Origin: Sphaerotilus natans
GTDB taxonomy: Bacteria; Pseudomonadota; Gammaproteobacteria; Burkholderiales; Burkholderiaceae_C
Direction of reading: 5' to 3'
DNA length: 64,000 nt
Assembly: GCF_900156335.1 (NCBI RefSeq)
Contig: NZ_FTMZ01000009.1
Coordinates: 1-64,000 of the forward strand
Position numbers and translations under genes: made by a program. Below the pieces are notes generated by a model. It was not told the origin of the DNA and made no database searches. It was given only the letters and a program-made list of their open reading frames with translations. This document shows, in pieces, positions 9,281 through 19,334 of this stretch (its first letter is position 1; every line of letters starts with the position of its first letter).

Positions 9281-10348
9281 TCAGGCGGCAGTATCGGGGC
9301 GGCCGTCGTCGGCCTCGTCGCCGGGCAGGCGTGCCCAGTGGCAGGGACGCTCGCGCGTGGGCACGAAGGGTCGCGCCTGCAAGAGCGGAGCCGGCACGGC
9401 GGCAGCGGTCGCGCTGGCGGGCCGGCTCGGCCGCGCCTGGCGCCAGACCGCCGGCGTCAGCCCGTGCCGCGCGCGGAAGGTGCGGATGAAGTAGCCCGAG
9501 GACGCGAAGCCGCAGGCCCAGGCCACTTCCTTGACCGCCAGCGCCGCCTCGTCGGCCAGCAGCCGCTCGGCGCGGTCGAGGCGCAGGCGCACGATGTGCG
9601 CGGCCAGCGTCTCGCCGGCGTGGCGGTGGAAGAGGTGCGAGAGGTAGTCGGCGCTGCAGCCGCAGTGCGCGGCCAGATCGCGCACGCTCAGCGTGTGATC
9701 GCCCAGGCGGTCGCGGATCAGCGAGCGCACCCGCGCGATCAGCGGCGGCTCGACGCTGACCTCGGCGGCCGCGCCGGCCTCGAGCACCCGGCGCACCCCG
9801 GCCAGCGCCGCGGCCACCAGCGCGCGGCGCTGCAGCGCCAGCGCCGCGTCGCCTTCGTCGCCCGGCAGCGCCGCGTCGGCCAGCCAGTCCTGGATGCGCG
9901 CGACCTGCGGGTGGCCGCGCACCTCCAGGTGCAGGATGCCGGGCCGGCCGGGCTGCACCTCGTGCGCCAGATGGCTGCACAGCGAGCCGGCATCGGCGTG
10001 GATGACCAGGTTCTGGAAGGCCTGCGCCGGCGCCGGTCCGGCCGCGCGCACATGCTCGTCATGCAGCAGCTTCGGCGGCACCAGCAGCATCTCGCCGGGC
10101 TGCAGCAGCCGCTCGGCGTGCGGGAAGACGAAGCGGGTCGTGCCCGAGACCTGCAGGAACAACTCGGCGGCCAGGTGGAAATGGCCCTGGCCACGACCGG
10201 GCCAGACCGCCGGATGCGGCGGCAGCCACAGCGGCGCACGCCCCTCGGCCGCCGCACGCGCAAAGCGCTCGACCAGCTGGCGCAGGCGCTGCGCCGGCTC
10301 GGTCGGCAGGTCGGCCGTCATTGCCGACGCATCCAGGTTTTCTGACAT
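9281..10348 (-). CDS. AraC-family transcriptional regulator
   Basis: 355 residues from the ATG at 10348 (MSENLD). The N-terminal part (about 50-130) is a cupin-like effector domain ([14 protein letters not shown], then [12 protein letters not shown]), and the C-terminal 100 residues before a short tail hold two helix-turn-helix motifs typical of AraC ([14 protein letters not shown] and the conserved [21 protein letters not shown] motif). It is divergent from the ThuA-domain gene with 65 nt between, so it may control both directions. The ligand cannot be read from sequence. Confidence 0.88.
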   Translation of the reverse strand: MSENLDASAMTADLPTEPAQRLRQLVERFARAAAEGRAPLWLPPHPAVWPGRGQGHFHLAAELFLQVSGTTRFVFPHAERLLQPGEMLLVPPKLLHDEHVRAAGPAPAQAFQNLVIHADAGSLCSHLAHEVQPGRPGILHLEVRGHPQVARIQDWLADAALPGDEGDAALALQRRALVAAALAGVRRVLEAGAAAEVSVEPPLIARVRSLIRDRLGDHTLSVRDLAAHCGCSADYLSHLFHRHAGETLAAHIVRLRLDRAERLLADEAALAVKEVAWACGFASSGYFIRTFRARHGLTPAVWRQARPSRPASATAAAVPAPLLQARPFVPTRERPCHWARLPGDEADDGRPDTAA

Positions 10349-10413
10349 GGTTTGAGGTTTTGTGCTGTCGGCAGCCGTTGCCGCCCATCCGGGTAAAAAC
10401 CTATTCTGCCGAC

Positions 10414-11211
10414 ATGCAAAGCCCCGCCCCATTGCCCGCGCCACCAGCGCGGATTTCTGTCATCGTCTGGAACGAGTTCCGCCACGAGCGCACGCGGCCG
10501 GAGGTCGCCGCGATCTATCCGGACGGCATTCACGCCACGATCGCCGCCGCGCTGGCCGAACTGCCCGGCCTGGGGCCGACCGCCCGGGCACTCGACATCT
10601 CGACGGCCACGCTCGACGAGCCCGAGCAGGGCCTGTCGGAAGAACGTCTGGCCGGCTGCGACGTGCTGGTCTGGTGGGGCCACCGGGCGCATGCCGAGAT
10701 CGAGGATGAGGTCGTCGACCGCCTGCAGCGCCATGTGCTGGCCGGCATGGGCCTGATCGTGCTGCACTCGGGCCACTTCTCGCGCCTCTTCCGCCGGCTG
10801 ATGGGCACGCACTGCTCGCTGCAGTGGCGCGTCGCCGGCGAGCGCGAGCGACTGTGGGTGGTCGAGCCCGCGCACCCGATCGCCGCCGGCCTGGACGACT
10901 GCATCGAGCTCGCGCAGGAAGAGATGTACGGCGAGCGCTTCGACATTCCCGCGCCCGACAGCACCGTGTTCATCTCCTGGTTCGAGGGCGGCGAGGTCTT
11001 CCGCTCGGGCTGCTGCTGGCAGCGCGGCCACGGACGCATCTTCTATTTCCGGCCGGGCCACGAGACGTTCCCGACCTATCACCATCCGCAGATCCGGCGC
11101 GTGCTGGCCAACGCGGTGCAGTGGGCCGCGCCGAGCTCGGCACGCCGGCCCGACCGCTGCCCGAAGGTCGAGCCGCGCGAGCGCCTGCACACCCCGAAAG
11201 ATTGCACATGA
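10414..11211 (+). CDS. ThuA-domain protein
   Basis: 265 residues. A glutamine-amidotransferase-like fold of the ThuA family covers almost the whole protein, with [13 protein letters not shown] at the start, [11 protein letters not shown] in the middle and the conserved [14 protein letters not shown] segment. ThuA proteins are linked to trehalose and related disaccharide use, possibly as keto-sugar enzymes, but the reaction in this branch is not settled. The start at 10414 is the first ATG after the divergent promoter region. Its stop overlaps the start of the next gene (ATGA), so it is translationally coupled to the MFS transporter. Confidence 0.8.
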   Translation: MQSPAPLPAPPARISVIVWNEFRHERTRPEVAAIYPDGIHATIAAALAELPGLGPTARALDISTATLDEPEQGLSEERLAGCDVLVWWGHRAHAEIEDEVVDRLQRHVLAGMGLIVLHSGHFSRLFRRLMGTHCSLQWRVAGERERLWVVEPAHPIAAGLDDCIELAQEEMYGERFDIPAPDSTVFISWFEGGEVFRSGCCWQRGHGRIFYFRPGHETFPTYHHPQIRRVLANAVQWAAPSSARRPDRCPKVEPRERLHTPKDCT

Positions 11212-12407
11212 CAACGACCTTCCCTGCCTCGCTCGGCCAGACCGCGCCCGGCCCCTCGCCCTCGCGGCTGTCGCGGGCGCGCCGCTCCACTCGGGTGCTG
11301 TTCGCGGCGCTGGGGCTGGTCGGCGGCGCCTGGGGCGTGCACATCCCCTCGGTCAAGATGCACTACGGCCTGGACGAGGCGATGCTGTCGCTGGTGCTGC
11401 TGTCGGCCGCCGCCGGCGCGGTGGTGTCGCTGTTCACCGCCGGGCGCATCGTCGCGTGGCTGGGCGCGCGCGGCGCGGCGCGGGCCTGCGCGCTGGTGAT
11501 GGGCCTGATGCTGGCGCTGGTGCTGCACTGGCCCTCGCTGGCGCTGCTGCTGCCGGCGATGCTGGTCTTCGGCGCGGCGATGAGCCTCTACGACGTGGCG
11601 ATCAATGCCGAAGGCTCGGCGCTGGAGGTCCTGGGCGGGCGCGCCATTCTCAGCGGCCTGCACGGCATGTTCAGCCTGGGCGCGATGGGCGGCGCGGCGC
11701 TGGCCGCAGGCCTGCTGCGGCTGCAGGTCACGCCGGAGCATCAGCTCGCCGGCTTCGGCCTGCTGATGGCGCTGGCGGTGCTGGCGGCCGCCCGCGGCAT
11801 GCTCGACACCCATCCGGCGCCCGAGCCGCACGAGGGTCCGCAGGCGCAGTTCGCCTGGCCGCGCGGCCAGCTGCTGGTCATCGGCCTGCTGATCTTCGCC
11901 GGCATGAGCGCCGAAGGCGTGATGTACGACTGGTGCGTGCTCTACCTGAAGCAGGAGCTCGGCATGCCGCAGGCCCAGGCCGGCCTGGGCTACGCGGCCT
12001 TCGCAGGCGCGATGGCGCTGGCGCGCTTCGCCGGCGACCGGCTGCGCGCGCGCTATCCCGAAGACCAGCTGCTGGCCTTCAGCGCCGGGCTGTCGGCCTT
12101 CGCGATGGCGGTGGTGCTGATCAGCGGCGATCCGTGGGTCTCGCTGATCGGCTACGCGCTGGTCGGCGCCGGGCTGGCGCCGGTGGTGCCGATCCTCTAC
12201 AACGCCGCGACCCGGGTGCCGGGCACCAGCCGCGCCGCGGCGATCGCCTCGGTCTCGTCGATCGGCTACAGCGGCTTCCTGATCGGCCCGCCGCTGATCG
12301 GCGCGATCGCGCACGCGCTGACCCTGACCGCCGCGATGGGCGTGGTGGTGGTGGCCGCCAGCCTGCTGTCGATCTTCTCGCACCGGGTGCCGATGGCGAA
12401 GCGCTGA
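11208..12407 (+). CDS. MFS transporter (YbjJ-like)
   Basis: 399 residues with about 12 membrane helices, first one at about 29-45. The conserved N-terminal [12 protein letters not shown] and the central [19 protein letters not shown] loop are typical of the YbjJ/fucose-permease-like branch of the major facilitator superfamily. It overlaps the ThuA gene by 4 nt and is likely to carry the compound that ThuA acts on, probably a sugar; that is inference from pairing only. It converges with the chromate transporter gene 22 nt further on. Confidence 0.82.
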   Translation: MTTTFPASLGQTAPGPSPSRLSRARRSTRVLFAALGLVGGAWGVHIPSVKMHYGLDEAMLSLVLLSAAAGAVVSLFTAGRIVAWLGARGAARACALVMGLMLALVLHWPSLALLLPAMLVFGAAMSLYDVAINAEGSALEVLGGRAILSGLHGMFSLGAMGGAALAAGLLRLQVTPEHQLAGFGLLMALAVLAAARGMLDTHPAPEPHEGPQAQFAWPRGQLLVIGLLIFAGMSAEGVMYDWCVLYLKQELGMPQAQAGLGYAAFAGAMALARFAGDRLRARYPEDQLLAFSAGLSAFAMAVVLISGDPWVSLIGYALVGAGLAPVVPILYNAATRVPGTSRAAAIASVSSIGYSGFLIGPPLIGAIAHALTLTAAMGVVVVAASLLSIFSHRVPMAKR

Positions 12408-12429
12408 GCACGGCTCGGCACGGCTCAGA

Positions 12430-13014
12430 TTAGAGCTGGCCCGACGCGCCCAGCAGCGCGCCGGCAGCCAGCATCCACGGCAGCGCCAGCCGGGTGCGCC
12501 ACACCAGCAGCGCCACGCCGGCAGCCAGCAGCAGCGGCCGCGCCGGTGGCCAGCCGCCATGCTCGCCCTGCAGCAGCAGCGTGGCGGTCGACAGCAGCAC
12601 GCCGATCACCACCGGCGCCAGCCCGAGGCGGAAGGCCTGCACCGCCAGATGCTGCTGATGGCGGCCGATCCAGCGGGTCACGCCCAGCGCCAGCAGGCTG
12701 CTGGGCAGCAGCACCGCCACCAGGCTCAGCAACGCGCCGAACAGGCCGGACGCCAGCGCGGTGCCGCTGGCCGGCGCCGCGCCGCTGCCGCCCACCCCGA
12801 CCTGCCAGCCCAGCAGCGCGATGAAGAGCACGTTCGGCCCCGGCGCGGCCTGCGCCAGCACCAGCGCCTGGGTGAACTGCATCGGGCTCAGCCAGGCCAG
12901 CTCGCGCACCAGATGCAGATGCAGCGCCGGCGCCAGCGTGACCGCGCCGCCGACGGCCAGCAGCGACAGGCTCAGGTGCAGGCCGGCCAGCGTCATCCAG
13001 TCCGCCAGGCTCAT
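12430..13014 (-). CDS. chromate transporter, short-chain subunit (second gene of pair)
   Basis: 194 residues, one CHR domain with about 5-6 membrane helices. The motif AQAAPGPNVLFIALLGWQVG matches the PGPN element of the chromate ion transporter family, and AVGGAVTLAPALH near the N-terminus corresponds to the FGG..A helix. Short CHR proteins work as two-gene pairs, and the partner ends at this start codon (ATGA overlap at 13014). Chromate export is the known role of characterised members, but not all homologues confer resistance. Confidence 0.8.
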   Translation of the reverse strand: MSLADWMTLAGLHLSLSLLAVGGAVTLAPALHLHLVRELAWLSPMQFTQALVLAQAAPGPNVLFIALLGWQVGVGGSGAAPASGTALASGLFGALLSLVAVLLPSSLLALGVTRWIGRHQQHLAVQAFRLGLAPVVIGVLLSTATLLLQGEHGGWPPARPLLLAAGVALLVWRTRLALPWMLAAGALLGASGQL

Positions 13015-13622
13015 CACCGCCCCTTCTTCATGACGAGGGCGGTGACCAGCGCGCCGCACAGGCCCAGGCCCGGCACCACCCAGGTCAGCGGCCAGCCCGC
13101 CAGCGCCAGCGCCCCCCAGGCCAGCACCACCACCGCCAGCGCCGGCAGGAAACCCAGCGGATGCGAACGCAGCGCGGCCACCAGCCGCAGGCAGGTGCCG
13201 GCGATCAGCCCGGCCGCGACCACGCCCATGCCCTCGAGCGCCCCGGAGAAGACCCGCTGCGTGTCCGGATGCGCCGCCAGACCGCCGATCCCGCCCGCCA
13301 GCAGCAGCGCCAGCGCCAACGGCAGCAGCAGCAGGCCGGCCAGTGCGGCGGCGGCCCCGCGCCAGCCATGCGTGCGGTCGCCCAGCATCAGCGCCAGATT
13401 GCAGACGTTCGGCCCGGGCAGCACCTGGGCCACCGCCCAGTCCTGCAGGAAGGACTCGGGCGTGTACCAGCGCTCGCGCTCGACCAGCTCGCGCTGCACC
13501 ACCGCCAGCACGCCCCCGAAGCCCTGCAGCGAGGTGCGGGTGAAGACGAGGAACAGCTGTGCCGGACCGCTCGGCCGGCGCAGGTCCGCCGCCTCGGGTC
13601 GCGCGGCCGGCGTCGTGCTCAT
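13014..13622 (-). CDS. chromate transporter, short-chain subunit (first gene of pair)
   Basis: 202 residues, one CHR domain with about 5 membrane helices. It carries the family motifs SLQGFGGVLAVVQRELVER (substrate-binding helix near residues 32-50) and VAQVLPGPNVCNLALMLG (around 66-85). It is translationally coupled to the second short CHR gene by a 4-nt overlap, which is the standard layout of heterodimeric short-chain chromate transporters. It follows the binding-protein gene by 17 nt in the same direction. Confidence 0.82.
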   Translation of the reverse strand: MSTTPAARPEAADLRRPSGPAQLFLVFTRTSLQGFGGVLAVVQRELVERERWYTPESFLQDWAVAQVLPGPNVCNLALMLGDRTHGWRGAAAALAGLLLLPLALALLLAGGIGGLAAHPDTQRVFSGALEGMGVVAAGLIAGTCLRLVAALRSHPLGFLPALAVVVLAWGALALAGWPLTWVVPGLGLCGALVTALVMKKGR

Positions 13623-13639
13623 CGCGGAGGCCTCGCCGC

Positions 13640-14458
13640 TCAGCGGGCCGGCGCCTCGGCCACCGGATCCAGCCCGGTGGCGCGCACGATCGGCGCCACC
13701 GCCGCCGAGCGCAGGAAGCGCGCCAGATGCCGCGCCGCCTCCTGCTGCGACGAGCCCTGCACCAGCCCGGCCGAGAAGAACAGCGACTGCTGCACCTCCG
13801 GCGGCAGCGTGCCGATGAAGTCCAGCTCCTTGAAATAGATCAGCTCGCTGACCTGCTGGAAGCCCAGCTCGGCGTCACCGCGCGCCACCACCGCCCCGAC
13901 CCGCTCGCTGAGGATGCGCTTGCCGGTCTGGCGCAGCCGCTCCTCGACGCCCAGCTTCGGGAACAGCACGGTCGACAGATAGGCGCCGCTGGCGCTGGCC
14001 GAATAGGCCACCGAGCCGGCCTCGAGCAGGGTGCGGCGCAGCGCCTCGACGGTCGAGATGTCCGGCCGCGGCGCGCCCTTGCGCACCGCCGCACCGATGT
14101 GAGAGCGTGCCAGGTCCAGGCGCGAGCCCGGCACCAGGCGGCCGTCCTTCTCGAGCGCCTCCAGACCGGTCTCCGACAGGATCACCAGGTCGAACTTCTC
14201 GCCCCGGGCGAAGCGGCTGGGAATCGAGTCCGGCGCATTGCCGACCGAGGCACCGAAGGAGCTCCTGACCGTGTGGCCGCTGGCGGCCTCGTAGATCGGG
14301 ATGAGCTGCTTGTAGGCCTCGGTGAAAGCGCCGGAAGTGATGACGTGCAGTTCAGCAGCCACGGCCGCGCCGCTGGCCAGCAGGCTGCTGGCGCCCAGCA
14401 CCAGGGTGGCGCCCAGCCGCAGCCAGGTGCGTCGGGCGAGCATCGCTTGTCTCTTCAT
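13640..14458 (-). CDS. periplasmic solute-binding protein (ModA-like fold)
   Basis: 272 residues with a clear signal peptide (RRTWLRLGATLVLGASSLLASGAAVAA, cleavage near residue 35). The mature part begins ELHVITSGAFTEAYKQLIP, the hallmark of type II binding proteins related to the molybdate protein ModA. There are no adjacent ABC permease or ATPase genes, so it is an orphan as far as this window shows. It sits between the Bug protein and the chromate transporter pair on the same strand, suggesting an oxyanion or organic acid ligand, but the ligand cannot be fixed. Confidence 0.75.
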   Translation of the reverse strand: MKRQAMLARRTWLRLGATLVLGASSLLASGAAVAAELHVITSGAFTEAYKQLIPIYEAASGHTVRSSFGASVGNAPDSIPSRFARGEKFDLVILSETGLEALEKDGRLVPGSRLDLARSHIGAAVRKGAPRPDISTVEALRRTLLEAGSVAYSASASGAYLSTVLFPKLGVEERLRQTGKRILSERVGAVVARGDAELGFQQVSELIYFKELDFIGTLPPEVQQSLFFSAGLVQGSSQQEAARHLARFLRSAAVAPIVRATGLDPVAEAPAR

Positions 14459-14486
14459 GATCAGTCTCTTTCGTGTGATGGGGGGC

Positions 14487-15542
14487 TCATTCCATGACGA
14501 TCTTGCGATCGCGGATCACGCGGCCCCAGTAGGCGGACTCGCGCTCGATCTCGCGGCCCAGCTCCTCGCGGGTGCCCGGCGCCGGCGGCATGCCGTGGCG
14601 GTTCAGCTCGGCGACCACCTCGGGCGACTTCAGCACCTTCACCAGCTCGGTGTTCCAGCGCTCCAGCACCGGCCTGGGCACCTTGGACGCGGCCACGAAG
14701 GCATACCAGTTGGTGGCGTTGTAGCCGGGGTAGCCGGACTCGGCGACCGTCGGCACGTTGGGCAGCTGCGGCAGCCGCTTCGGCCCGGTGATGGCCAGCG
14801 GCACCAGCTTGCCGGCGTCGATGTGCTGCTGCGCGGTCGAATAGGTCGAGTAATAGGCGGTGACCCGGCCGCCCAGCAGGTCCTGCAGCGCCGGCGCGCC
14901 GCCCTTGTACGGGATGTGCACGGTGTCGATGCGCGCCATGTCGTCGAGCAGTTCGCCAGCCAGGTGCGAGGCCGAGCCAGGCCCGGTCGAGGCGTAGTCG
15001 AGCCGGCCGGGCGTCTTCTTCGCCGCGGCGATGAAGTCGGCGAAGCTGCGGATGCCGGCGCCTGCATGCACCACCAGCACGTTCGGGAAGTTCACCCCCA
15101 TCGTGATCGGCGCCAGGTCGCGGATCGGGTCGTAGCTGACCTTCATCAGGTGCGGCGCGATGGCCAGCGGCCCGACCGAGCCGAAGAGCAGCACGCTGCC
15201 GTCGGTCGGTCCCTGGGCGACGTACTGGTGCGCCAGGTTGCCGCCGGCGCCGGCCTTGTTCTCGATCACCACCGTGGCGCCGAGGTTGTCGCCCAGCTTC
15301 TTGCCGATGACCCGTGCGGCCATGTCGGCCGCGCCGCCGGCGGCGAAGCCCACGATGATGGTGACGGTCTTCTTCGGCGGGAAGTCGGCGCTCTGCGCCT
15401 GCACCGGCGCGGCGGCCAGCGCCAGCAGGCTCAGCGCACCGAGCAGCCCGGCGCGGCGCCGGATCGATCCGACCGCCGGGGCCGGCGCCGACGCATCGGC
15501 ATCACAGGGAAGGGAACAGCCTGAAGGCTCGGTCGAGGACAT
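14487..15542 (-). CDS. Bug/TctC-family tripartite tricarboxylate binding protein
   Basis: 351 residues from the ATG at 15542, which has AGGAGA 5 nt upstream. An unusually long N-terminus leads into a signal segment (RRAGLLGALSLLALAAAPVQAQ), then the Bug fold starting DFPPKKTVTIIVGFAAGGAADM, with the conserved STGPGSASHLAGEL and YKGGAPALQDLLGGR segments. Bug proteins capture carboxylates and amides in the periplasm. Its place 125 nt behind tcuB suggests that it binds tricarballylate or citrate; no TctA/TctB membrane genes are in the window. Confidence 0.85.
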   Translation of the reverse strand: MSSTEPSGCSLPCDADASAPAPAVGSIRRRAGLLGALSLLALAAAPVQAQSADFPPKKTVTIIVGFAAGGAADMAARVIGKKLGDNLGATVVIENKAGAGGNLAHQYVAQGPTDGSVLLFGSVGPLAIAPHLMKVSYDPIRDLAPITMGVNFPNVLVVHAGAGIRSFADFIAAAKKTPGRLDYASTGPGSASHLAGELLDDMARIDTVHIPYKGGAPALQDLLGGRVTAYYSTYSTAQQHIDAGKLVPLAITGPKRLPQLPNVPTVAESGYPGYNATNWYAFVAASKVPRPVLERWNTELVKVLKSPEVVAELNRHGMPPAPGTREELGREIERESAYWGRVIRDRKIVME

Positions 15543-15667
15543 GCTTGTCTCCTGGAAATGTTCGTGGGGCGGGAAGCGGCGCGCAGGCGCACGCCGGCGG
15601 CCACCGCCCGCGGCGGCCGCATCGGGAACATCGACAACGAGAGAGGGGGCGAGGGCGCCGCGGGAAA

Positions 15668-16849
15668 TCAGTCGGCGCCGAGGCCGACGGGACTGGGCAG
15701 GCGCCGCTCGACGTTGTGGCGCAGCAGGGCCGCCACCCGGAAGATGCCGTGGGCGAACTTGCCGTAGGGCAGCGTCAGGAACAGCGCCATCACCGCGCCC
15801 AGGTGCAGGCACAGCAGCAGCGGCATCGCAGGCAGGCCACGCGCCAGCCACAGCGCCAGACCGCTGGCGCTGGTCAGCGCCAGCAGCGTGATGAAGGCCA
15901 TGTCCATCGGCCGCTGGGCGACGTCGCCGTGCAGCGGATGGCGCTGCATGCGCAGCCAGCCCAGGCCCAGCGATCCGGCCAGCAGGCTCACGCCGCCCGG
16001 CACGCCCAGCAGCTTGGGCAGGCTGGGCAGGTCATAGGGTGCTGGCTGGCCGCCCAGGTAGTGCATCAGCGTGGCCACGCCGGTGGCCGCGAAGCACAGG
16101 CCGAAGCCGTAGAAGGTAAGGTGGTGAAAGCGCCGCCGCCACAGGGTGTAGGCCTCGTCCGCCTCGTGGCAGCCGTCGCCGTGGCCGCCGTCCAGGTACT
16201 TCAGCGTCAGCACCTCCTGCGTGGCCGAGGCCGCCGCCTCGCCGCTCACCGGCCGAGCCCCCGTCACCGGGGTGATGCCGCGCCAGAAGCGCCGCACGCC
16301 CAGGCCCAGCGCCAGCACCGCCCACAGGAACACCGGCGCGAACATCAGCACCAGGGTGTTGTGCGGGAAGATCGCATAGAAGCCGCCCGGCCCCGGCGAG
16401 CCCCACAGCGCGCCGTTCCAGGCCGCCGCCAGCGCCAGGAACAGGCCCAGCGCCAGGCTCAGCAGCAGCGCCACCACCTGGCCGTTGCGCTGGTAGAGCC
16501 GGCCAAGAGGGGCGGGCCAGGCATGGTCGGTGTAGGTCTGGCCGCGCACCCGGGCCATCGCCTGCGGCACATTGACCGCGAAGGCATGCGGCGGCGCGTA
16601 CTGGCAGGCATGCAGGCAGGCACCGCAGTTGTGGCAGAGGTTGGCCAGGTAGTGCACGTCGGCGGCCGGGAAGTCCAGGCGGCGCGTCATCGCCGGAAAG
16701 ACCGCGCAGAAGCCCTCGCAGTAGCGGCAGGCGTTGCAGATCTGCAGCTGGCGCGCCACCTCCTCGACCGGATCGCCCTGCGCCAGCGCGGTGGCCTGGC
16801 GCACCAGCGTCTGCAGCGTGTCGGTGCCGGTCATGTTCCCGGTGCTCAT
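15668..16849 (-). CDS. tcuB: tricarballylate utilization protein TcuB
   Basis: 393 residues. The N-terminal part has two 4Fe-4S motifs (Cys38, 41, 44, 48 and Cys72, 75, 78, 82), followed by a membrane domain with about six helices and several histidines that may hold haem. TcuB re-oxidises the FADH2 of TcuA and passes electrons to the quinone pool, as shown in Salmonella. Its start overlaps the tcuA stop by 4 nt (ATGA), so the two subunits are translationally coupled. Confidence 0.9.
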   Translation of the reverse strand: MSTGNMTGTDTLQTLVRQATALAQGDPVEEVARQLQICNACRYCEGFCAVFPAMTRRLDFPAADVHYLANLCHNCGACLHACQYAPPHAFAVNVPQAMARVRGQTYTDHAWPAPLGRLYQRNGQVVALLLSLALGLFLALAAAWNGALWGSPGPGGFYAIFPHNTLVLMFAPVFLWAVLALGLGVRRFWRGITPVTGARPVSGEAAASATQEVLTLKYLDGGHGDGCHEADEAYTLWRRRFHHLTFYGFGLCFAATGVATLMHYLGGQPAPYDLPSLPKLLGVPGGVSLLAGSLGLGWLRMQRHPLHGDVAQRPMDMAFITLLALTSASGLALWLARGLPAMPLLLCLHLGAVMALFLTLPYGKFAHGIFRVAALLRHNVERRLPSPVGLGAD

Positions 16850-18252
16850 GCGTTCTCCTTGCGTGCGCGGTGCGCGGCCGAGGCGGCGCCCGCGCCGGCG
16901 ATGCGCCCGAAGGCGGTGCCGATCGACATGCCCACGCCGGCGGTGTAGCCCTGGCCCAGCACATTGCCGGCCATCATCTCGCCGGCAACGAACAGGTTGT
17001 CGCTGGGCCGGTCGCCGAAGCGCACGGCCGCCGTCTCGTCGGTCTTCAGGCCCAGATAGGTGAAGGTCACGCCCGGGCGCAGCGCATAGGCGGTGTAGGG
17101 CGGCGTGTCGAGGGGCCGCGCCCAGTGGGTCTTGGGCGGCTGCAGCCCGGCGGTGTGGCAGTCGTCCAGCGTGGTGTGGTCGAAGTGGCCGGCCTGGCAG
17201 GCGCGGTTGTAGTCGTCCACGGTGCGCATGAAGGTCGCCTCGTCCAGGCCGAGCCGGCGCGCCAGCTCCGGCAGGCTCTGCGCCACCTCGCCGGGAAAGA
17301 CCGGCGGCATGAAGCGGCCGGCCGCCTTGGCGTCGATCACGCTCCAGGCGATCTGCCCGGGCTGGCCGGCCACCAGGCGCCCCCAGATGGCGTAGCGCTT
17401 GGGCCAGAAGTCCTCGCCCTCGTCATAGAAGCGCAGCGCCTCGCGGTTGACGACGATGCCCAGCGACACGCAGTCGATGCGGGTGCAGATGCCGCCGTCG
17501 TACAGCGGCGCGCGCGCGTCGATGGCCACCATGTGCGCCTGCGTCGGGTCGCCGATCGCGTCGGCGCGGTGCGCCTCGAGCAGGTGGCGCAGCAGCACGC
17601 CCTGGTTGAAGCGCGTGCCGCGGATCAGGAACTGCTCGGCCGGACGCTCGCCGCGCGCGTTGGTGCCCCAGGCCTCGCTCAGCCATTCGCGGTTCGACTC
17701 GAAGCCGCCGGCGGCCAGCACGCAGGCGTCGGCGGTGATGCGCTCGTCGCCGGCGTGGGCGGCCACGAAGCGGCCCGCCTCGATCTCCAGGCGCTGCACC
17801 GGCGTCTCATAGCGCACCTGCACGCCCAGGCGCTCGGCGCTGCGGTAATAGGCGTTCACCAGCGCCTTGCCGCCACCCATGAAGAAGGCGTTGGTGCGCG
17901 CCACATGCAGCGCGCCCGACAGCGGCGGCTGGAAGCGCACGCCGTGGCGGCGCATCCAGTCCCGGCAGGTCGACGAGGCGCGGATGGTCAGCCGCGCCAG
18001 CGGCTCGCTGGTGCGCCCGCCGGTGACCTTCAGCAGGTCCTGCCAGAACTCCTCCTCGGGATAGGCATCGACCAGCACGTCCTGCGGCGCGTCATGCATG
18101 CAGCGCAGGTTGCGGGTGTGGGCGGAATTGCCGCCACGCAGCAGGCGCGGCGCGGCCTCCAGCAGCAGCACGCGCGCGCCCGCCTCGGCCGCGGTGAGCG
18201 CGGCGCACAGGGCGGCGTTGCCGCCACCGATGACCAGCACGTCGGTGTGCAT
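16846..18252 (-). CDS. tcuA: FAD-dependent tricarballylate dehydrogenase TcuA
   Basis: 468 residues of the succinate dehydrogenase/fumarate reductase flavoprotein family. An FAD-binding GGGNAAL motif lies at residues 9-15, with the flavin-contact segment GGNSAHTRN at about 40-48 and the C-terminal [19 protein letters not shown] motif. TcuA oxidises tricarballylate to cis-aconitate, which feeds the TCA cycle and prevents aconitase inhibition. The order LysR gene, tcuA, tcuB matches the known tcu locus, with the transporter tcuC replaced by a Bug binding protein. Confidence 0.9.
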   Translation of the reverse strand: MHTDVLVIGGGNAALCAALTAAEAGARVLLLEAAPRLLRGGNSAHTRNLRCMHDAPQDVLVDAYPEEEFWQDLLKVTGGRTSEPLARLTIRASSTCRDWMRRHGVRFQPPLSGALHVARTNAFFMGGGKALVNAYYRSAERLGVQVRYETPVQRLEIEAGRFVAAHAGDERITADACVLAAGGFESNREWLSEAWGTNARGERPAEQFLIRGTRFNQGVLLRHLLEAHRADAIGDPTQAHMVAIDARAPLYDGGICTRIDCVSLGIVVNREALRFYDEGEDFWPKRYAIWGRLVAGQPGQIAWSVIDAKAAGRFMPPVFPGEVAQSLPELARRLGLDEATFMRTVDDYNRACQAGHFDHTTLDDCHTAGLQPPKTHWARPLDTPPYTAYALRPGVTFTYLGLKTDETAAVRFGDRPSDNLFVAGEMMAGNVLGQGYTAGVGMSIGTAFGRIAGAGAASAAHRARKENA

Positions 18253-18334
18253 CGTGAATCCGTTCGAAAGTTCGAGAGTCCGTGGGATGACGGCGCCGAT
18301 TCTTCCGTGGCCGGATTGATGCGTGAAATGAAAC

Positions 18335-19249
18335 TCAGGTGCTCACTGATGCCTGCCACGCATCAGCGTCCGATGACGCCATCAGGTCGACGAAGGCGCG
18401 CGCCGCCGGCGACAGGTCGGCATGGCGACGGCGCAGCAGCTGCACCTTGCGACGCACCACCGGATGGGTGATGGCCAGACGGCGCACGCCCGGGCGGTCG
18501 CCCTCGCGGAAGGTGGAGGCGGGCAGGATGGCGCAGCCCACGCCGGCGGCCACCAGATTGAGCGCGGTCGCATGGTGCTGGACCTCGTAGCGTGCGGTCA
18601 GCGTGATGCCGCGCCGGGCGAGCTGGTAGTCCATCTGGATGCGCGTGGCCATGAAGCTGCCGACGCCGACCAGGTCCAGGCCGCGCATGTCCTCCCAGCG
18701 CAGGCTGGCGCGGCTGGCCAGCGCATGGCCGTCGCGGCAGATGAAGACCAGCGGATCGTCGAACAGCGCCGTCTCGGCCAGCTCGGCGTGGCGCTCGCCG
18801 GCCAGCGCGATGCCCAGCTCGGCCTGGCCGCCCAGCACCGCCTGGCGCACCTCGGTGGATGCACCGTCGAGCAGCCGGATGTGATTGCCCGGATGGCGCT
18901 GCGCATAGCGCCCGATCAGCCCGGGCAGCACATGCGAGGTCATCGAGGGAATGCAGGCCAGCGTGAACTGGCCGTGGCCGTGCTGGGCCATGTCGCGCAG
19001 ACGGCTCATCGCGCCACTGACGTCCTGCACCATCGCGCGGGCCTGGGGCAGGAAGTCGCGGCCGACCGCGGTCAGCGCCACGCGCCGGGTGCTGCGCTCG
19101 ACCAGCTTCAGCCCGAGCCAGCCCTCGAGCTTCTGCAGCCGGCGGGTCAGCGCGGTCTGAGTCAGATGCAGGCTCTCGGCCGCCTTGCCGAAGCCGCCCA
19201 GATCGGCGATGGCCACGAAGGCCTGGAGTCCGTCGAAGTCGATCTTCAT
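18335..19249 (-). CDS. tcuR: LysR-type regulator of the tcu genes
   Basis: 304 residues. The N-terminal winged helix-turn-helix (3-62, with GGFGKAAESLHLTQTALTRRLQKLE) is followed by a LysR substrate-binding domain from about 90. It lies directly upstream of tcuA on the same strand with an 82-nt gap, the arrangement of tcuR in enterobacteria. Tricarballylate as inducer is inferred from this context. The gap contains a short inverted repeat, TCGAA-AG-TTCGA (about 18264-18275), that could be part of an operator. Confidence 0.85.
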   Translation of the reverse strand: MKIDFDGLQAFVAIADLGGFGKAAESLHLTQTALTRRLQKLEGWLGLKLVERSTRRVALTAVGRDFLPQARAMVQDVSGAMSRLRDMAQHGHGQFTLACIPSMTSHVLPGLIGRYAQRHPGNHIRLLDGASTEVRQAVLGGQAELGIALAGERHAELAETALFDDPLVFICRDGHALASRASLRWEDMRGLDLVGVGSFMATRIQMDYQLARRGITLTARYEVQHHATALNLVAAGVGCAILPASTFREGDRPGVRRLAITHPVVRRKVQLLRRRHADLSPAARAFVDLMASSDADAWQASVST

Positions 19250-19334
19250 GCGGCAAAGTGTCGCGCAAGCCTTGAAATCCCGGCCCGCCCCCCGCAGATC
19301 GGCAGATCAGGACCCACCGCCGCAGGAGCCGACC

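Noticed and set aside
10378-10407. Possible sigma-70 promoter (TTGCCG-18-TATTCT) for the ThuA gene
   Set aside because: The start would fall on the ATG itself and the boxes are weak; not strong enough to list.
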